DNA from: Rhodosorus marinus
Taxonomy: Eukaryota > Rhodophyta > Stylonematophyceae > Stylonematales > Stylonemataceae
Direction: 5' to 3'
NCBI GenBank assembly: GCA_029953675.1
Contig: JAMWBK010000008.1
Coordinates: 186,001-250,000 of the forward strand
DNA: 64,000 nt
The position numbers and the translations under genes are program-made. Below the pieces are notes generated by a model. That model was not told the origin of the DNA and made no database searches. It saw only the letters and a list, made by a program, of their open reading frames with translations. Positions 39,920 to 50,422 of this stretch are shown here, piece by piece (position 1 is the first letter of the stretch; every line of letters starts with the position of its first letter).

Positions 39920-40450
39920 GTTACGTTAATCTAGAGTCTGAAGTTAGTCTGGAGTCTGGTCTGGGGCAATAAGTCTGTGGTTGTTTTGAGGGTGATAACG
40001 AATGTTGGAGAACCCTGCCGAATCTTGAGCGATGAGAGTGCCCCGTGGGGAGACAATTTCTGTCGCGCTGATCTTCTTGAGGAGGGGGAGCTCGAAGAAA
40101 GCTCCGTGCAGTATGTACCCCCCTGAGGTACCAATGGTGATACTCCAGCGGATACAATGGATACTGCGTCAACGCTTGCAGAAGAGGACTTTCTACAGGA
40201 CTTCATGCAGATGTTCTCGAAGTACCACCCCCTTTACGAAGATGTTGGGATGGCAGTCGCAGAGCTGCAGCGTTTTTTCGTTACTGTCGACCGGTTGTAC
40301 ACTAGGACTTGCACAACGGCCGATCTGAAGGGGATTTGCGGAAAAGGAGGTCACGTGCACCGTGGACAGAACGCACAAGATACCCTATCAACTTGGGAGT
40401 CAATCCACGGATCAGTCAACAGAGCAGTTTCGGCTGGGACACCGTGAGAT
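39920..40450 (+). mobile_element. RLE-B-related 5' fragment
   Basis: Begins with repeated junction-motif phrases (GTTACGTTAATCTAGAGTCT, GTTAGTCTGGAGTCTGGTCTGGGG), as at RLE-B 5' ends. An open frame follows (40157-40447) with EEDFLQDFMQMFSKYHPLYE and DVGMAVAELQRFF, which resembles the helical segment FLHQLRSFDRCYQDLG...ITDFYKAVFQLF at the start of RLE-B ORF1. It is therefore likely the 5' end of an RLE-B relative on the plus strand. Alignment is by eye and similarity is weak. Confidence 0.5.
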
Positions 40451-40461
40451 ACAGGTCACGA

Positions 40462-40510
40462 TGGGACAATCCAACTGGGACAATCGCAACTGGGACAATC
40501 GCAACTGGGA
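40462..40510. repeat. 15-bp tandem repeat
   Basis: Three units of 14, 15 and 15 bp (TGGGACAATCGCAAC type) and a partial fourth. Confidence 0.75.
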
Positions 40511-41019
40511 CACGTTGGTCTGGGGCTACGTTGGGAGTAGAGGTATGATGTTAGTCTGGGGTTACGTTAGCCTGGGTTCCTTCTTAATGGGCTCCAATAG
40601 GGAGCTCTTCAGGAAAGTGTACACGGTTATGTTAGTCTGGGCCCCTTTCACCCGGCTGGTCACTAGCTTGAGGATTAGGAACAGCAAGATCAACGTATGT
40701 GGTACGGCGGCTGTCGTCACAGGTGATCACCAGGTCGGCTACACGGCGTTCATCATTTTGAAAGTCCGCGACGGGTAAAGGTTTTTCACGTTCAATTTCC
40801 CCGTCGAGGTTTTTTTCAGTCTGCGATTAAACACATTCATTTCGTATTAGCTACTTTTCTCCGTTTCTTACGGAACTCTCTAAAATTCCGTATGTGATGA
40901 TTTTATGTTGTTTTTTTTGTTAATGGTTGCCTAATTGTTTGCCCCTCGGTTCTCTTTTTCTTCAGCCTCCTGTACTAATTCATTTCAGTCATTGTTTGAG
41001 CCTTTTCTCATGGGACTTC
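40511..41019. other. Spacer with junction motifs and RLE-C scraps
   Basis: Contains the phrases TTAGTCTGGGGTTACGTTAG (40552-40571) and TTATGTTAGTCTGGGCCC (near 40627), reverse forms of the RLE-B junction motif, an RLE-C fragment (listed separately) and a T-rich stretch reading CAGTCTGCGATTAAACAC near 40820 that matches the RLE-C tail. No host gene is seen. Confidence 0.55.
40668..40801 (-). mobile_element. RLE-C internal fragment C4
   Basis: About 130 bp virtually identical to 30527-30650 of copy C2 (one difference), encoding the nuclease centre (ADLVITCDDSRRTTYVDLAV). It lacks both element ends, so it looks like a fragment joined to other pieces and not a normal 5'-truncated insertion. Confidence 0.8.
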
Positions 41020-41024
41020 AGCTG
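41020..41024. repeat. Left Copia target-site duplication
   Basis: AGCTG directly before the left LTR; the same five bases follow the right LTR at 50742-50746. Confidence 0.9.
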
Positions 41025-41345
41025 TGTTGACAAATTAGGAGTTTATGTGCGTGTTTCATTTTATATTGTTATGTCACTCAGAGTCTCCCTCACTAGGATG
41101 ACAAACCGATCTTGGCTTATTTAGGCATCAGACTTGGTTAACCATCATGCTTCGAAGTCACTTCATGGTATACGCGCGTGTGTCTTGATTCAACAGGTGA
41201 GCTTCCATCCTAAAGTCTGCACGCCCATTTTGTCGATCATCAACACGTTCCAGGGCCACGTGCTAGGATGGCATTTGTATCAGCAACTCTGACAAAGTCT
41301 TCGTCGGTGAAGGGAGTCGACTTCGATTGGACACGTTTGCTAACA
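41025..41345 (-). repeat. Copia 3' LTR
   Basis: 321 bp, beginning TGTTGACAAA and ending TTTGCTAACA on the plus strand, so the ends form the usual short inverted repeat TGTTgACA/TGctAACA. Matches 50423-50741 with scattered substitutions and small indels. Confidence 0.93.
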
Positions 41346-41354
41346 CTCCTCCTC
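41346..41354 (-). promoter_or_regulatory. Copia polypurine tract
   Basis: GAGGAGGAG on the minus strand, directly adjoining the 3' LTR, where the primer for plus-strand DNA synthesis is expected. Confidence 0.65.
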
Positions 41355-41870
41355 GAAGTGACGCCCTTTGTTTAAAATTCTCAGCTTGGCTCTGTGTGTC
41401 TTGAACTTCGTCGTTTCTAGCGCCTTGGTGAGTATATCCGCGACTTGCTCCTGGGTTGGGACTCGTAGCTTCCTAGGTCGTGTTGCTGTCGTGCAAATTG
41501 GTACAGTGTTGTTTGAGATGACCTTGGTAGGTAATGCCGGCACATCGATCTCTGCAAGTAAGTTCTTCACCCACTGTACTTTCTGGAGTCCGTGCGTCAG
41601 GGCGATGTATTCTGCTTCGCTTGTTAAAAGTCGCGATGATTTTCTGCTTCTTGCTAATATACGAGATCGAGTTTCCGGATAGGTATGCGATAGCGCCGGA
41701 TACGGATTTCGGTCCTTTGGTGATGCCCATGACGCGTCTACGTACAGTGTGATCTCCTCCTGTTCTTCACAAGGAGAGAAAACTAGTGATGCGCTGAGTG
41801 TGCCACGTAAGTACCTTAATATTCGCTTACCGGCTGACCAGTCGTCATTATTGAAGCTTTGCGCCTTTGG

Positions 41871-42168
41871 GGCTTTGTCTTCCCCTGGTGTTCGTGCTTC
41901 GGCACTAGCACATCGCTTGGTACCCCTGATCATTGAGTGCTTTGGGTTCATGGACTCTGTTGGTTCTCGCTGGCTTCGGGAGTTGTTCCGCGAACGCCCT
42001 GACCGTCTTCAATCGTTGTTTACCCGCTTAAGTTTCCTGCTGTGGCGCATGAATGCCGCTTTGATGTTGGAGGCGCGAGTTCTTCGCCGCACTTAGTCTT
42101 TTTTTCCCCTCGGGGTTTTTTCTTTCAGCCTCCGATTAAACCATTCGTTCCATTCGTTCGTTTGTGGC
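41871..42168 (+). mobile_element. RLE-C 3' fragment C3, nested in Copia
   Basis: Encodes the final part of RLE-C ORF2: GALSSPGVRASALAHRLVPL, then IECFGFMDSVGSRWLRELF and LSFLLWRMNAALMLEARVL, followed by the family tail with CCCCTCGGGG, a T-rich stretch and CCTCCGATTAAACCATTCG. It supplies the C-terminal 50 residues missing from copy C2. It separates the RT and RNase H coding parts of Copia. Confidence 0.85.
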
Positions 42169-43640
42169 TAGCAGTCTAACCGCGTTCGTTGTGTCTGGTC
42201 TGTTTTCTTGTGGAGATGTACAGTAGGGCCCCGATAAGTTCACGGAAGGGTACTCTTCTTGCCTTCCGGACTTATCCGTTGGTATGTAATCCTTCGTCAT
42301 CGGCGTTGGCACCGGCTTGCTCTCGTGCATTCTGAATTCCAGGAGTATCTTCTCGATGTGCTTCTTCTGCCCCAAGGAGATGGTTGATGCGCTTGGGTCT
42401 CTCTCGATTTCTATGCCGAGGTATTCTCTAGCTGCGCCGAGGTCTTTCAGATCGTACATGGTGTGTAGCTGCTTCTTAACTTTTGCCACCCGCTGTCTGC
42501 TTCCGATGATTAGGAAGTCGCAGACGTATACGAGTTGGTAGACGCCTTTCTTTACGAACACACACGGGTCTGCAGTTGCTGCCTTGAAGCTATGACCTTG
42601 TAGGTCTTTCCTTAGCTTCTCTTACCATATTTTTCCTGATTGCTTTAAACCATAGAGACCCCTGTTTAGCTTGCAGACCTTACCATTGTCTTGTGTGCCG
42701 GGGGGTCTCTCCATGTATATCTCCTCATCGAGTTCACCATTGAGGTAGGCCGTCGATACGTCCATTTGCTGCACATCGTAGTTACGTTGTGCTGCCAAAG
42801 ATAGCAGCACTCTGATGCTGTCGAAACTGACCGTCGGTGAGTAGACTTCTGTAAAATCTTGCTGCTGGAAACCTCTTGCAACCAGCCGAGCTTTGAATTT
42901 CAGCGGCTCCCCGCTCTCGTTCCGTTTCAGTTTGAATTTGTTGCTTAACAATTGCTTTTCCTTTGGTCTGTCAACCAGTGACCAGGTCTGGTACTTGCTC
43001 AGATTTTCGAGCTCGTCCGCGACTGCTTCCTCCCAATACTTCGCATGGGGTCTGGTGAGAGCTTCCTCGATGGTTTAAGGTTCCTTGATTATCGTTAAGC
43101 TGCTCAACTTGGGTTTCGCTATCGCGCCGGACCTTATTTATCGCAGTAAATTTGTGACTTCTTTGACTTCTTTCGCTATTACTCGTTATTTTCTAACCGT
43201 TTTTCGGTGTTGTTGTCAGGTTTCACGTCTTCATTGTCAGGTCCGTGGTGGGTTTTGTGAACTGGTGTTTCTAGTTCGTCTTCGAGGCTCGATGGCTCCT
43301 GATTCCGACTGATGTAGTCTTTCGCTTTGACGTAGTCGATGGCTGCTTGAACCTCTGGTGTAAGTGCGGCTTGGGGTTCTTCAGAGGAAAGCTTTGCTCC
43401 TGCACTACGATGTCTTTCGTCCATCGTTTGCGACCATCTACGAGTTGGATCAGATACTTGCCGCTTCGTTCACAGCGGAGTAAAATCCCACGCATCGTTG
43501 GTACGTAGAGCTTGTCGCTTCGTATGGTACCATCTTCTTTTGGTGCGTGCGCGATCGCTAGGCAGCCGAACGGGTACATGTTTCTCAAGTCGTCTTGCTT
43601 GCCGGTGAGTATTTTCCAGGGGCTTTCGTTGTTGCTTCGT

Positions 43641-43648
43641 CTTGGTCT
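43641..43648. repeat. Left target-site duplication of RLE-A copy A7
   Basis: CTTGGTCT in Copia integrase sequence, repeated at 48741-48748 on the other side of A7. Confidence 0.8.
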
Positions 43649-43696
43649 GGACTTTGCTAGCATAGCCTGATGCGCTACGTAAGGCGTGAATATGAA

Positions 43697-46600
43697 CTAA
43701 TAACTAGGGAGGGAAGCATGCAACCCCAGGCGCCGATGGCGCGCCTCGGAAAGCATGTCGCTGGAATATCGCCAAAGGGAGACACTTAAACGCCTCAAGA
43801 GCGCCAAATATTCAGTAGGATGCTCAGCAAAACATTTCCGCAACCACTCTAAACCCGACTTATCCACGTGACCAAAGCTTTCCACAATGAATGGCTGGAA
43901 CCGGTGAGAGCGACCCTCAGCGCAAGGCAGACTGGCCATGCTCTCAGCATACCGTCGTTCCTTAACTCTTCGAAGGGCTGAAGCCGCGGCCCCCCGGCGG
44001 CGGGCGGCTGCGATGAGGTGGGCGCTGGCCACGGGGCAGGTAATCGCAAGGTCCACATATGTTGAGCGTCTGGCAGCAGCGTCGGAGACGAGGAGATCGG
44101 CTATACAAAGGGGCGGTGCAGAGTCCGAGATTGATCTGGGCAGTTCCGACTCAACCTCAACCGTATGCCCTATCCGAGTCAAAAATTCGCTGAGGATGTA
44201 CTGGAGGCGAGTGTGACGCCTCGTACGGAGACCTCTCAACAGTCCGCAGCAACCCAGGAAGTGGTAGCCACAAGCGTCAATCCGGCTCTTACATCCCTGA
44301 CAGAAAGACGGCCGATTAGAGTGCCACGGAGCCTGTGGCAAACCGAGATAGATCCGTGCGGCAGAACGGAACTGGAAAGCATCGAGACGATGACTCAATG
44401 ACGACGGTAGAGTGGTTAACCACAAGTGCGAGAGGTGGCCTCCCATGCCGCGGAGACGAGCGGCAGTGGTAGGCGGCGTGAGAGGAGAATTGAGCATGAC
44501 TGTGTGAGCGGCACTGTGTTGGCCCCAGGTGAGGCTATGTTGAATCACATCAGTGCGGGAGCTCCACAATCGGCTCAAACCCGGGTAGTCTGCAACAGGT
44601 GACCCGGGGCTAGCCTCTCCGTCATCGGCAAGAACTCGGTCGAGGGGAGAATCCTCAATCGCTTCAGCTCGTCCCCATAACAGCTCCCTCCAGGAACGAA
44701 AGCGGGACCTATTTGCGTCCGGCACGGCGTTGCACCTCCTGAACGCGTGTTGAAGACCATCATAAATTGTCAAAGCGGGGGCGGCAGGGTCACTGGATCC
44801 TCGTTGGTCAAAGCTCGAGCCAAGAGGCAGGCACTTCGCATCTGTAAGGTCACCAACGTTCGCAGCGCGGTAGCCCAGGAGGCAACCGCCGCTGGCGAGC
44901 ATACCATCCCACGGTCTGCGACGCCGAATCCCCCTAATCGCAACGGTAGAGCGATCTGTGCACGAATCAAGTCCCTGTCGGGAGCAGCTTCAAGATCGAG
45001 GGGCTCATCCAAGAGCGTTCCCCAGTGTTGCAGAGTCATCTCGTCGGCTTTAGCCGCGATCCACGAGCCCCAAGCTGGAGGCAGGCTGCGCAACCAGTAG
45101 TTGAGTATGGGACCGGCACAAAAGCGGGAAAGCAAGAAGGCCGACTGCAGCATGCTGTCGGGTAGGTGCTCAATGGCGTCGGTGAGTTGCTTGTGCCGTG
45201 CCAAAACTCGCTCGCAGGATGCTTGGACAAAGTTGTCAGTCCCCAAGCCGACGCCGTGGTGTTCGAACCCTTCACGTTCGCTGATTAGTCGCAGAGTGGG
45301 TGGCAGAGAGGCCAGCGACACGTCCCTCGGGGGGAGAAAGCGACATTTTTCTGTTTCCACAGTCAAACCGACGCGACGTGCAATCGCTTCGATCTCGGTC
45401 AGCCCCCTAGCCAGGGTCTCAGGGGTGCCCAGCAATGTTACGTCATCGTGGTACGCGCAGATTCGAAGATCCGAGACCTCAGTCGAAAGACGTAAAAGTA
45501 CGAGCTGTAGGGCACAGGCATGAAGAAGAGGTCCGCAAGGGTCGCCTTGTTAGACGCCAGTATGTGCTTGAAAAACAGTGCCCTCCGTTGTCAAGTAGGG
45601 GAGGCTCTCGCCTCCGTAAATACCCGATAGAAACGGCCACGCCTCCGGAAACACCCGTCGGAGCACCTCTAGCGCATACGTCCGCGACACGCTGTTGAAT
45701 GCGTTCAGGAAATCAACCACCAAGACTCCCCACTCCGGCCTACTGGCGCGTTCTAGCTCGATCCCATGGGTGATCAGTTCGCAACCCCCAGAAAATCCCA
45801 CCCCTACTTGCAAGGGCGCCATAAAAGCTGTGACGCGCTGGCGAAGGCGCTGGCATAGCCACCTCCCGGCTAACTTCCGTGGCTCTCCACCATCCCGATC
45901 GGCCGGAGACGCGGGTGGGCCGGCTGGTGGTCAGGTTTCGTGAGCAAGCAAAGCTGTGCCTGCCGGAGATGTTCCCATGGCGCAGACGCACCCGATACGC
46001 CCTGGAACAACTTGTTAAAGATCCTCAGAAGCGCGCCAGGCTGGCTCAGGGCCTGCAATAGCTCTGTTCTTAGTCCGGAGGGTCCGGGACAGCGTCCCCG
46101 ACGCGAGGTACGAAGCAAATCCTCCAGGTCAGACTCACTGAGCGTCAGATCGATGCGAAACCTGGCCAACTCCGGACGGTCCAAGAATACCTCGAATTCA
46201 GGGGACAAATCCACGTCGGACTCAGGGAACAAAGACGACACCGTCTGGGCGAGACTATCATCGTAGGGGAGGACAGGCGCCTGGCCCTCCAAAACCCGCG
46301 CCGCTCGACTTAAATCGCCCACTGCTACCAATTTCTGTAGTCGAGCTGGCACGGGCGACACTGTGCCATGCCGAGTCCGACGGGCGGATGGTGCTGACGA
46401 CGCCAAATAGCTGCACTGTAGTACTTCGAAGTCTCCCTTCAAGAACAGGGCCAGTCGGTCTCGTACTCGCCATCTGCGCTCCGATGTGTGAATGGGGGCC
46501 AGAATCAGGCGCGGCATGACCCCCAGAAAAACCCAAATGACTGTGTCCCGAATGTTACGAGCCAGGCTCGTGAAGATGAAATCGAGAATGGTTCCAGCTA

Positions 46601-46760
46601 CTAGAAGGTCTCCACGAGGGAGGACGACTGGGGGAATGCCCCCACGGAGGGGAAGCGAGCCTCCTTCCAAAGAAATCCACCGCCGGAGCCAACTCCGAAA
46701 ACGCGTACGCCAAATGCCCCAGTCTCCGCCCTCCTCCAGGACATAAGACTGTAGATCCAT
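43697..46760 (-). pseudogene. RLE-A copy A7 ORF2, nonsense and frameshift mutations
   Basis: ATG at 46760 as in A1. A base is missing near 45880 (CCGTGGCTCT where A5 has CCGTAGGCTCT). A CAA to TAA change at about 45551 puts a stop inside RT motif B (GVQQGD becomes GV-stop-QGD). Another single-base loss near 44775 (CAAAGCGG against CAAAAGCGG) shifts the frame before the knuckle. A six-base in-frame deletion removes two residues near 46035. RT, knuckle and nuclease motifs are otherwise like A1, so this copy died recently. Confidence 0.88.
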
Positions 46761-46791
46761 AGGCTGCGACCTCGCAGCCGTGCCTGGAGCG

Positions 46792-48201
46792 CTAATCGTG
46801 CTTCTCCCCCTTAGACCCGGGGGAGTCGGTCCTCGCTCTCTTACCTCCTATCCGCACCAAAGTCGTGAGCCTCCCACTCCGCGAGGCTCGCGGAACGGAT
46901 CCCGCGGGCTTCAGCAAAGTAACCTGGGCGTCCTCCACCGCTATGCCCTCAGTCTGCTCCCCTGCCTCACCACTCTCGCTGGAAGTGGTGCTGGAAGCAG
47001 AGCCCTCCAAAATCCCCAACCGCTGCAGCTCTGTCTTGTAGCGCGAAGTCAGCACAAGTCGCCTCTCCAGATCGAAGAAGCTGGACACCGCCATGCGCAG
47101 GTGACGAGGGCCCGACCGGAACCGCTCCAACAAGATCCTCTCAAGGCGCTGAATCCGTAGCCAATGGATCGCTGCCGCCTTCACGCTGCTCTCATGCTCA
47201 GAGAGCCCTGCCGTTTCTCCCGGAGACAGGAAATTGCCCGAGGAACGGTCAAAATCGAAGTGCAAAACCACCTGCGGGTTGCAGCGCAGCCATTGGGCGC
47301 TCTCAGGCCACTGCTCGGTAGGCTTCGCCAGCAAGGCCTCCAGGTACCTGGCGGCGGTTGCGGAGACCAAAAACAGCACATCGCGGCCCTCATAGTTTGC
47401 GAAGAAGAAATCACCCCGGCTGCACCCTAACGATTCCGCAAAAGTGTCCCGGAAGTCTCGCATAGACGGAACCTGTCCTCGTGTAGTCTGGGGCCGGACA
47501 TTTCGCACCCACAGAAATTGGAGAGTGGTCTCCACAGGTCCATCCTGAGGCTCGCGAGATGGTAGGAAACGGAGCATAGCCGCCGTACGTGTGGCGGTGG
47601 TGCCCTTTCGCAAGACTGAGGCGTACGAAGCGCCCCCCTTGCGGCCACCACGTGCCCCCGCAGTAACCGGGAGCTGGTGACCACCTGAGGGCTGGTCCAA
47701 GAGAGGGAAGTCCACAGCTGCAGTCTCCTCCACACCGGTTGCCGCACAATCACCACCACCATTGCCTCGAGTCCCCGAGCGCTGAGGCGCGTTTTGGCCC
47801 GGCCTGCCGCTCCCCAACGTCGTACTGTCCCGCGCAGAAGCAACCGCCCACGCCTGTCCCGGGACAGGTTCATGTTGATTGACCTTATGTTGACTGCCTT
47901 CAGCCAACGCTGCCACTCTGGCGCAATTCAAATTCTCGTCCGAATTTGAATTTGACCTGGCCAGCAATCCCGATTCCAGCCCACCTAGCTTCTGGGTGAG
48001 CTGAGGGAGCACTCCACGATCACTCGCAGCCGTGATCAGGCTGGTGACAGCGGAGATAAGTGCACGCGCCTGGGTGCCAGAAGCGCCTTCCAAGTCAACC
48101 TCGGAAGAAAAGGTGCCACAGCTGAGGCGAACACGGAGTCCCCCACCTGGAAGTGCCTCCTTGGGAGGAGGCTCCGTCGAGCGCGGAGATATCCCTACCA
48201 T
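46792..48201 (-). CDS. RLE-A copy A7 ORF1 protein
   Basis: 469-residue open frame from the ATG at 48201 (MVGISPRSTEPPPK), nearly identical to ORF1 of A1, retaining the RNVRPQTTRGQV and MRDFRDTFAESLG core. ORF2 downstream is broken. Confidence 0.7.
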   Translation of the reverse strand: MVGISPRSTEPPPKEALPGGGLRVRLSCGTFSSEVDLEGASGTQARALISAVTSLITAASDRGVLPQLTQKLGGLESGLLARSNSNSDENLNCARVAALAEGSQHKVNQHEPVPGQAWAVASARDSTTLGSGRPGQNAPQRSGTRGNGGGDCAATGVEETAAVDFPLLDQPSGGHQLPVTAGARGGRKGGASYASVLRKGTTATRTAAMLRFLPSREPQDGPVETTLQFLWVRNVRPQTTRGQVPSMRDFRDTFAESLGCSRGDFFFANYEGRDVLFLVSATAARYLEALLAKPTEQWPESAQWLRCNPQVVLHFDFDRSSGNFLSPGETAGLSEHESSVKAAAIHWLRIQRLERILLERFRSGPRHLRMAVSSFFDLERRLVLTSRYKTELQRLGILEGSASSTTSSESGEAGEQTEGIAVEDAQVTLLKPAGSVPRASRSGRLTTLVRIGGKRARTDSPGSKGEKHD

Positions 48202-48283
48202 CCTGAGGGAATGCGCAAAGGAAACGTTGCACCACCAATATGAAACCGCACCGAGAGAATAATCGACCAAACCCAACCCAAAT

Positions 48284-48520
48284 TGTGGAAAGCTTTGGTC
48301 ACGTGGATAAGTCGGGTTTAGAGTGGTTGCGGAAATGTTTTGCTGAGCATCCTACTGAATATTTGGCGCTCTTGAGGCGTTTAAGTGTCTCCCTTTGGCG
48401 ATATTCCAGCGACATGCTTTCCGAGGCGCGCCATCGGCGCCTGGGTTGCATGCTTCCCTCCCTACTTATTAGTTCATCTTCACGCCTTGCGTAGCGCTTC
48501 AGGCTATGCTAGTAAAGTCC
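48284..48520 (+). mobile_element. RLE-A 3' fragment A8 nested in A7
   Basis: 237 bp matching the last ORF2 codons (VESFGHVDKSGLEWLRKCF) and the full 3' end to AGTAAAGTCC, inserted on the opposite strand into the 5' leader of A7. The interrupted A7 sequence repeats AAT on each side (48281-48283 and 48521-48523). A typical severely 5'-truncated insertion, and the youngest layer of the nest. Confidence 0.88.
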
Positions 48521-48740
48521 AATAGGAAAGGCCCCGCAACACACCCACCCGGAAGACAGAAGTAGTTGCAAATGCAAACGACGCACCGCGAAAAATCGAG
48601 GGGAAGGCGTACCAGAGGAAGCGCTTCCCGTAAAAGAACACGCTCGCGACCGAAAAAGAAACAAAACCCCAATCCTCACAACTTTACCTCAATGCTGATC
48701 AGCTCATATACTCAGAAACTCGGGCGCCTTTCTTTTTTTA

Positions 48741-48748
48741 CTTGGTCT
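48741..48748. repeat. Right target-site duplication of RLE-A copy A7
   Basis: CTTGGTCT, identical to 43641-43648, where Copia integrase sequence resumes. Confidence 0.8.
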
Positions 48749-49659
48749 TGCGTTCAGTATCCTCTCGATAATTTGTAGGGTCTCCGTCCAGGAGCTTTTC
48801 ATATGCCTGACTGGTACAAGAGTACCCGCATGAGCATTAGGATGCTCCGATTGACTCGCTCCGAGATCCCGTTCGTTTCCGCGCTGTATGGGGGCGTCGT
48901 GTCCAGCGTGATCCCTAGCTTCTTGAGTTTTTCTTGCATGCCAATGTATTCGCCTCCTCCTTCGGAATGGACCGTAATTACTTTTTGACCCGACAAACGC
49001 TCGAAATATGGCATATATTCATCGAATGCCTCAGAGACGTCGTTTTTTCTTTGTATCGGGTATATTTTTGGAAGTCTCGATACTTCGTCTGTAAAGGTAA
49101 CCCAGTATTCTGCTCCTTTCGATTTGGGCAGCTTTCCGCAGACGTCCGTGTGAATCGTCTCTCCAGGGCGGCTGGCGTGTGCCAGTGTTCCTGCCCTGGA
49201 TCCTCGTCTTAGTTTTGTTACCGTACATGTTTCACAGTCCGGGGTTGACGATGCCCGTTGGATTTGTTTCACTTTCTGCCAGCCCGTGTGACCTAGCCTT
49301 CGGTGTAGTTTGCTTAGGTCACGCACTGAGTTTAGTTGTAGACTTTTCGTTGTCCACGACGCCAGTACATACGTGCTGTTTATCAGCTTTGCGCTTGCAA
49401 CCACTGCGCCTCCTTTTTCGTAGAATTTACAAACTTTCTTATCGAAATTGACGCTGTATCCTTTCTTCACAATCGTAGGCACAGATAGGTAGTTTCCCTC
49501 GATGCCAGGTAGGTATAAAACGTCCTCGATCGTTATTAGTTGTTGCCTATCGCCAACTGTCGTTGCGATGACCACTGTTCCCATTTCATTTCCGCTGATC
49601 GTTCGTTGGTCTGGGAGAGTTACTGTATTGATCTTGGATTCCTTGATTGTCGCGAACAA
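48749..49659 (-). pseudogene. Copia integrase remnant
   Basis: Frame from 49659: end of protease and pre-integrase region, then the zinc-binding LHRRLGHTG...CETC (HHCC), catalytic-core aspartate in ETIHTDVCGKL, TVHSEGGGEYIG, where the second catalytic aspartate of the family is glutamate, and NGISERVNRS with the third acidic residue. The frame is joined to gag-protease by a frameshift near 49650 and cut by RLE-A copy A7 after ERILNARPR. Confidence 0.85.
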
Positions 49660-50341
49660 ACTTCGTTGAGCCGAACATGTGGGCCGTTGCTCCGGAGTCG
49701 ATGACTATATCGTTTGGATTTGCACTGAGGCCTAGTGCAAATAGGGTTTCTTTGTCCGGTTCCTTGCCGCGGCGTTGGGAATTCTTGCTCCGGCACTCCT
49801 TTTGGAAATGTCCATACCGGTTGCACTTGCGGCATTTGATATGTGCCTTGCATTGTGCTGTTTTGTGGTTGTGCCTTCCACATTTTTCGCACTTTCGACT
49901 TGTGTTTTTGGACTGCATCCGCATGATCGCGTGCTCGTTGGGTTTTGATGTTTGCGTTGGCCTTCGGACACCTTCCAGGCGGGCTCTCATGGTTTCCCAG
50001 TCGAGTTGGTCCTTGGAAATGTTCTTCAGGCCTTCGATGGTTGCATCGAAGACGCTTTCATCCTTCAGGATCAGGCATACGTGACCCAAACGCTGTATGG
50101 CTTTGTACTCTGTTGTATCGAGTTTGAATACTTTAGAGTAGTATTCTTCGAGCCATGTGAGTAGCCCTAGCGTCGTCTCATCCGGTTTTAGTCTCCTTGT
50201 GAGCAATTCCACTTGCCTCGAGATGGCGGCGTCGTGTAGTCCAGCCAGCTTGAGTGGTTCGATAATGCTGGATTTCCAGTAGTTCTAGTCGTCAGGGCCC
50301 TCCAACTTTGGGCATCTAAGGAAGCATCCCACGGCGTCCAT
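49586..50341 (-). pseudogene. Copia gag and protease remnant
   Basis: Begins at the ATG at 50341 (MDAVGCFLRCPKLEGPDD), typical of Copia gag; an in-frame TAG follows at about 50287. Downstream are the gag core (LKPDETTLGLLTWLEEYY), two CCHC knuckles C-x2-C-x4-H-x4-C, and the protease active site IDSGATAHMFG. These would package RNA and process the polyprotein. Confidence 0.85.
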
Positions 50342-50410
50342 CCTGCTGCACCAAATCAAACCTCCTTCCTGCTTGTCCTTCTCTTTTCTTTTTTTTTTCA
50401 AACGTAAGAC

Positions 50411-50422
50411 TGGCTCATAACC
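50411..50422 (-). promoter_or_regulatory. Copia primer-binding site, half-tRNA type
   Basis: Immediately inside the 5' LTR the minus strand reads GGTTATGAGCCA, which is complementary to a methionine tRNA anticodon arm (loop CUCAUAA with flanking GG and CC). Copia-type elements are known to prime from a tRNA-Met fragment cut in the anticodon loop. Confidence 0.65.

Larger units (their letters stand above)
41340..43640 (-). pseudogene. Copia integrase C-terminus, reverse transcriptase and RNase H remnants
   Basis: Frame from 43640: RPRRSNNESPWKILTGKQ and YPFGCLAIAH (end of integrase). RT from 42951: FKARLVARGFQQQDFTEVYS, QQMDVSTAYLNGELDEEIYM (motif A), then after a stop near 42622 the frame with YVCDFLIIGS, where the first aspartate of the usual YVDD is cysteine. 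KKQLHTMYDLKDLG and YLGIEI follow. The RLE-C fragment interrupts at 42168-41871. RNase H resumes with DWSAGKRILRYLRGT, YVDASWA, SEAEYIAL and VADILTKAL, ending at the LTR. Several stops make it non-functional. Confidence 0.88.
43649..48740 (-). mobile_element. RLE-A copy A7 nested in Copia integrase
   Basis: Near full-length minus-strand RLE-A, over 95% identical to A1 and A5. It splits the Copia integrase; an 8-bp duplication CTTGGTCT flanks it. Its 5' leader differs from A1 and A5 over the outermost 60 bases (48680-48740), and a separate RLE-A fragment (48284-48520) is inserted in that leader. ORF1 is open but ORF2 has a stop and frameshifts. Confidence 0.9.
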
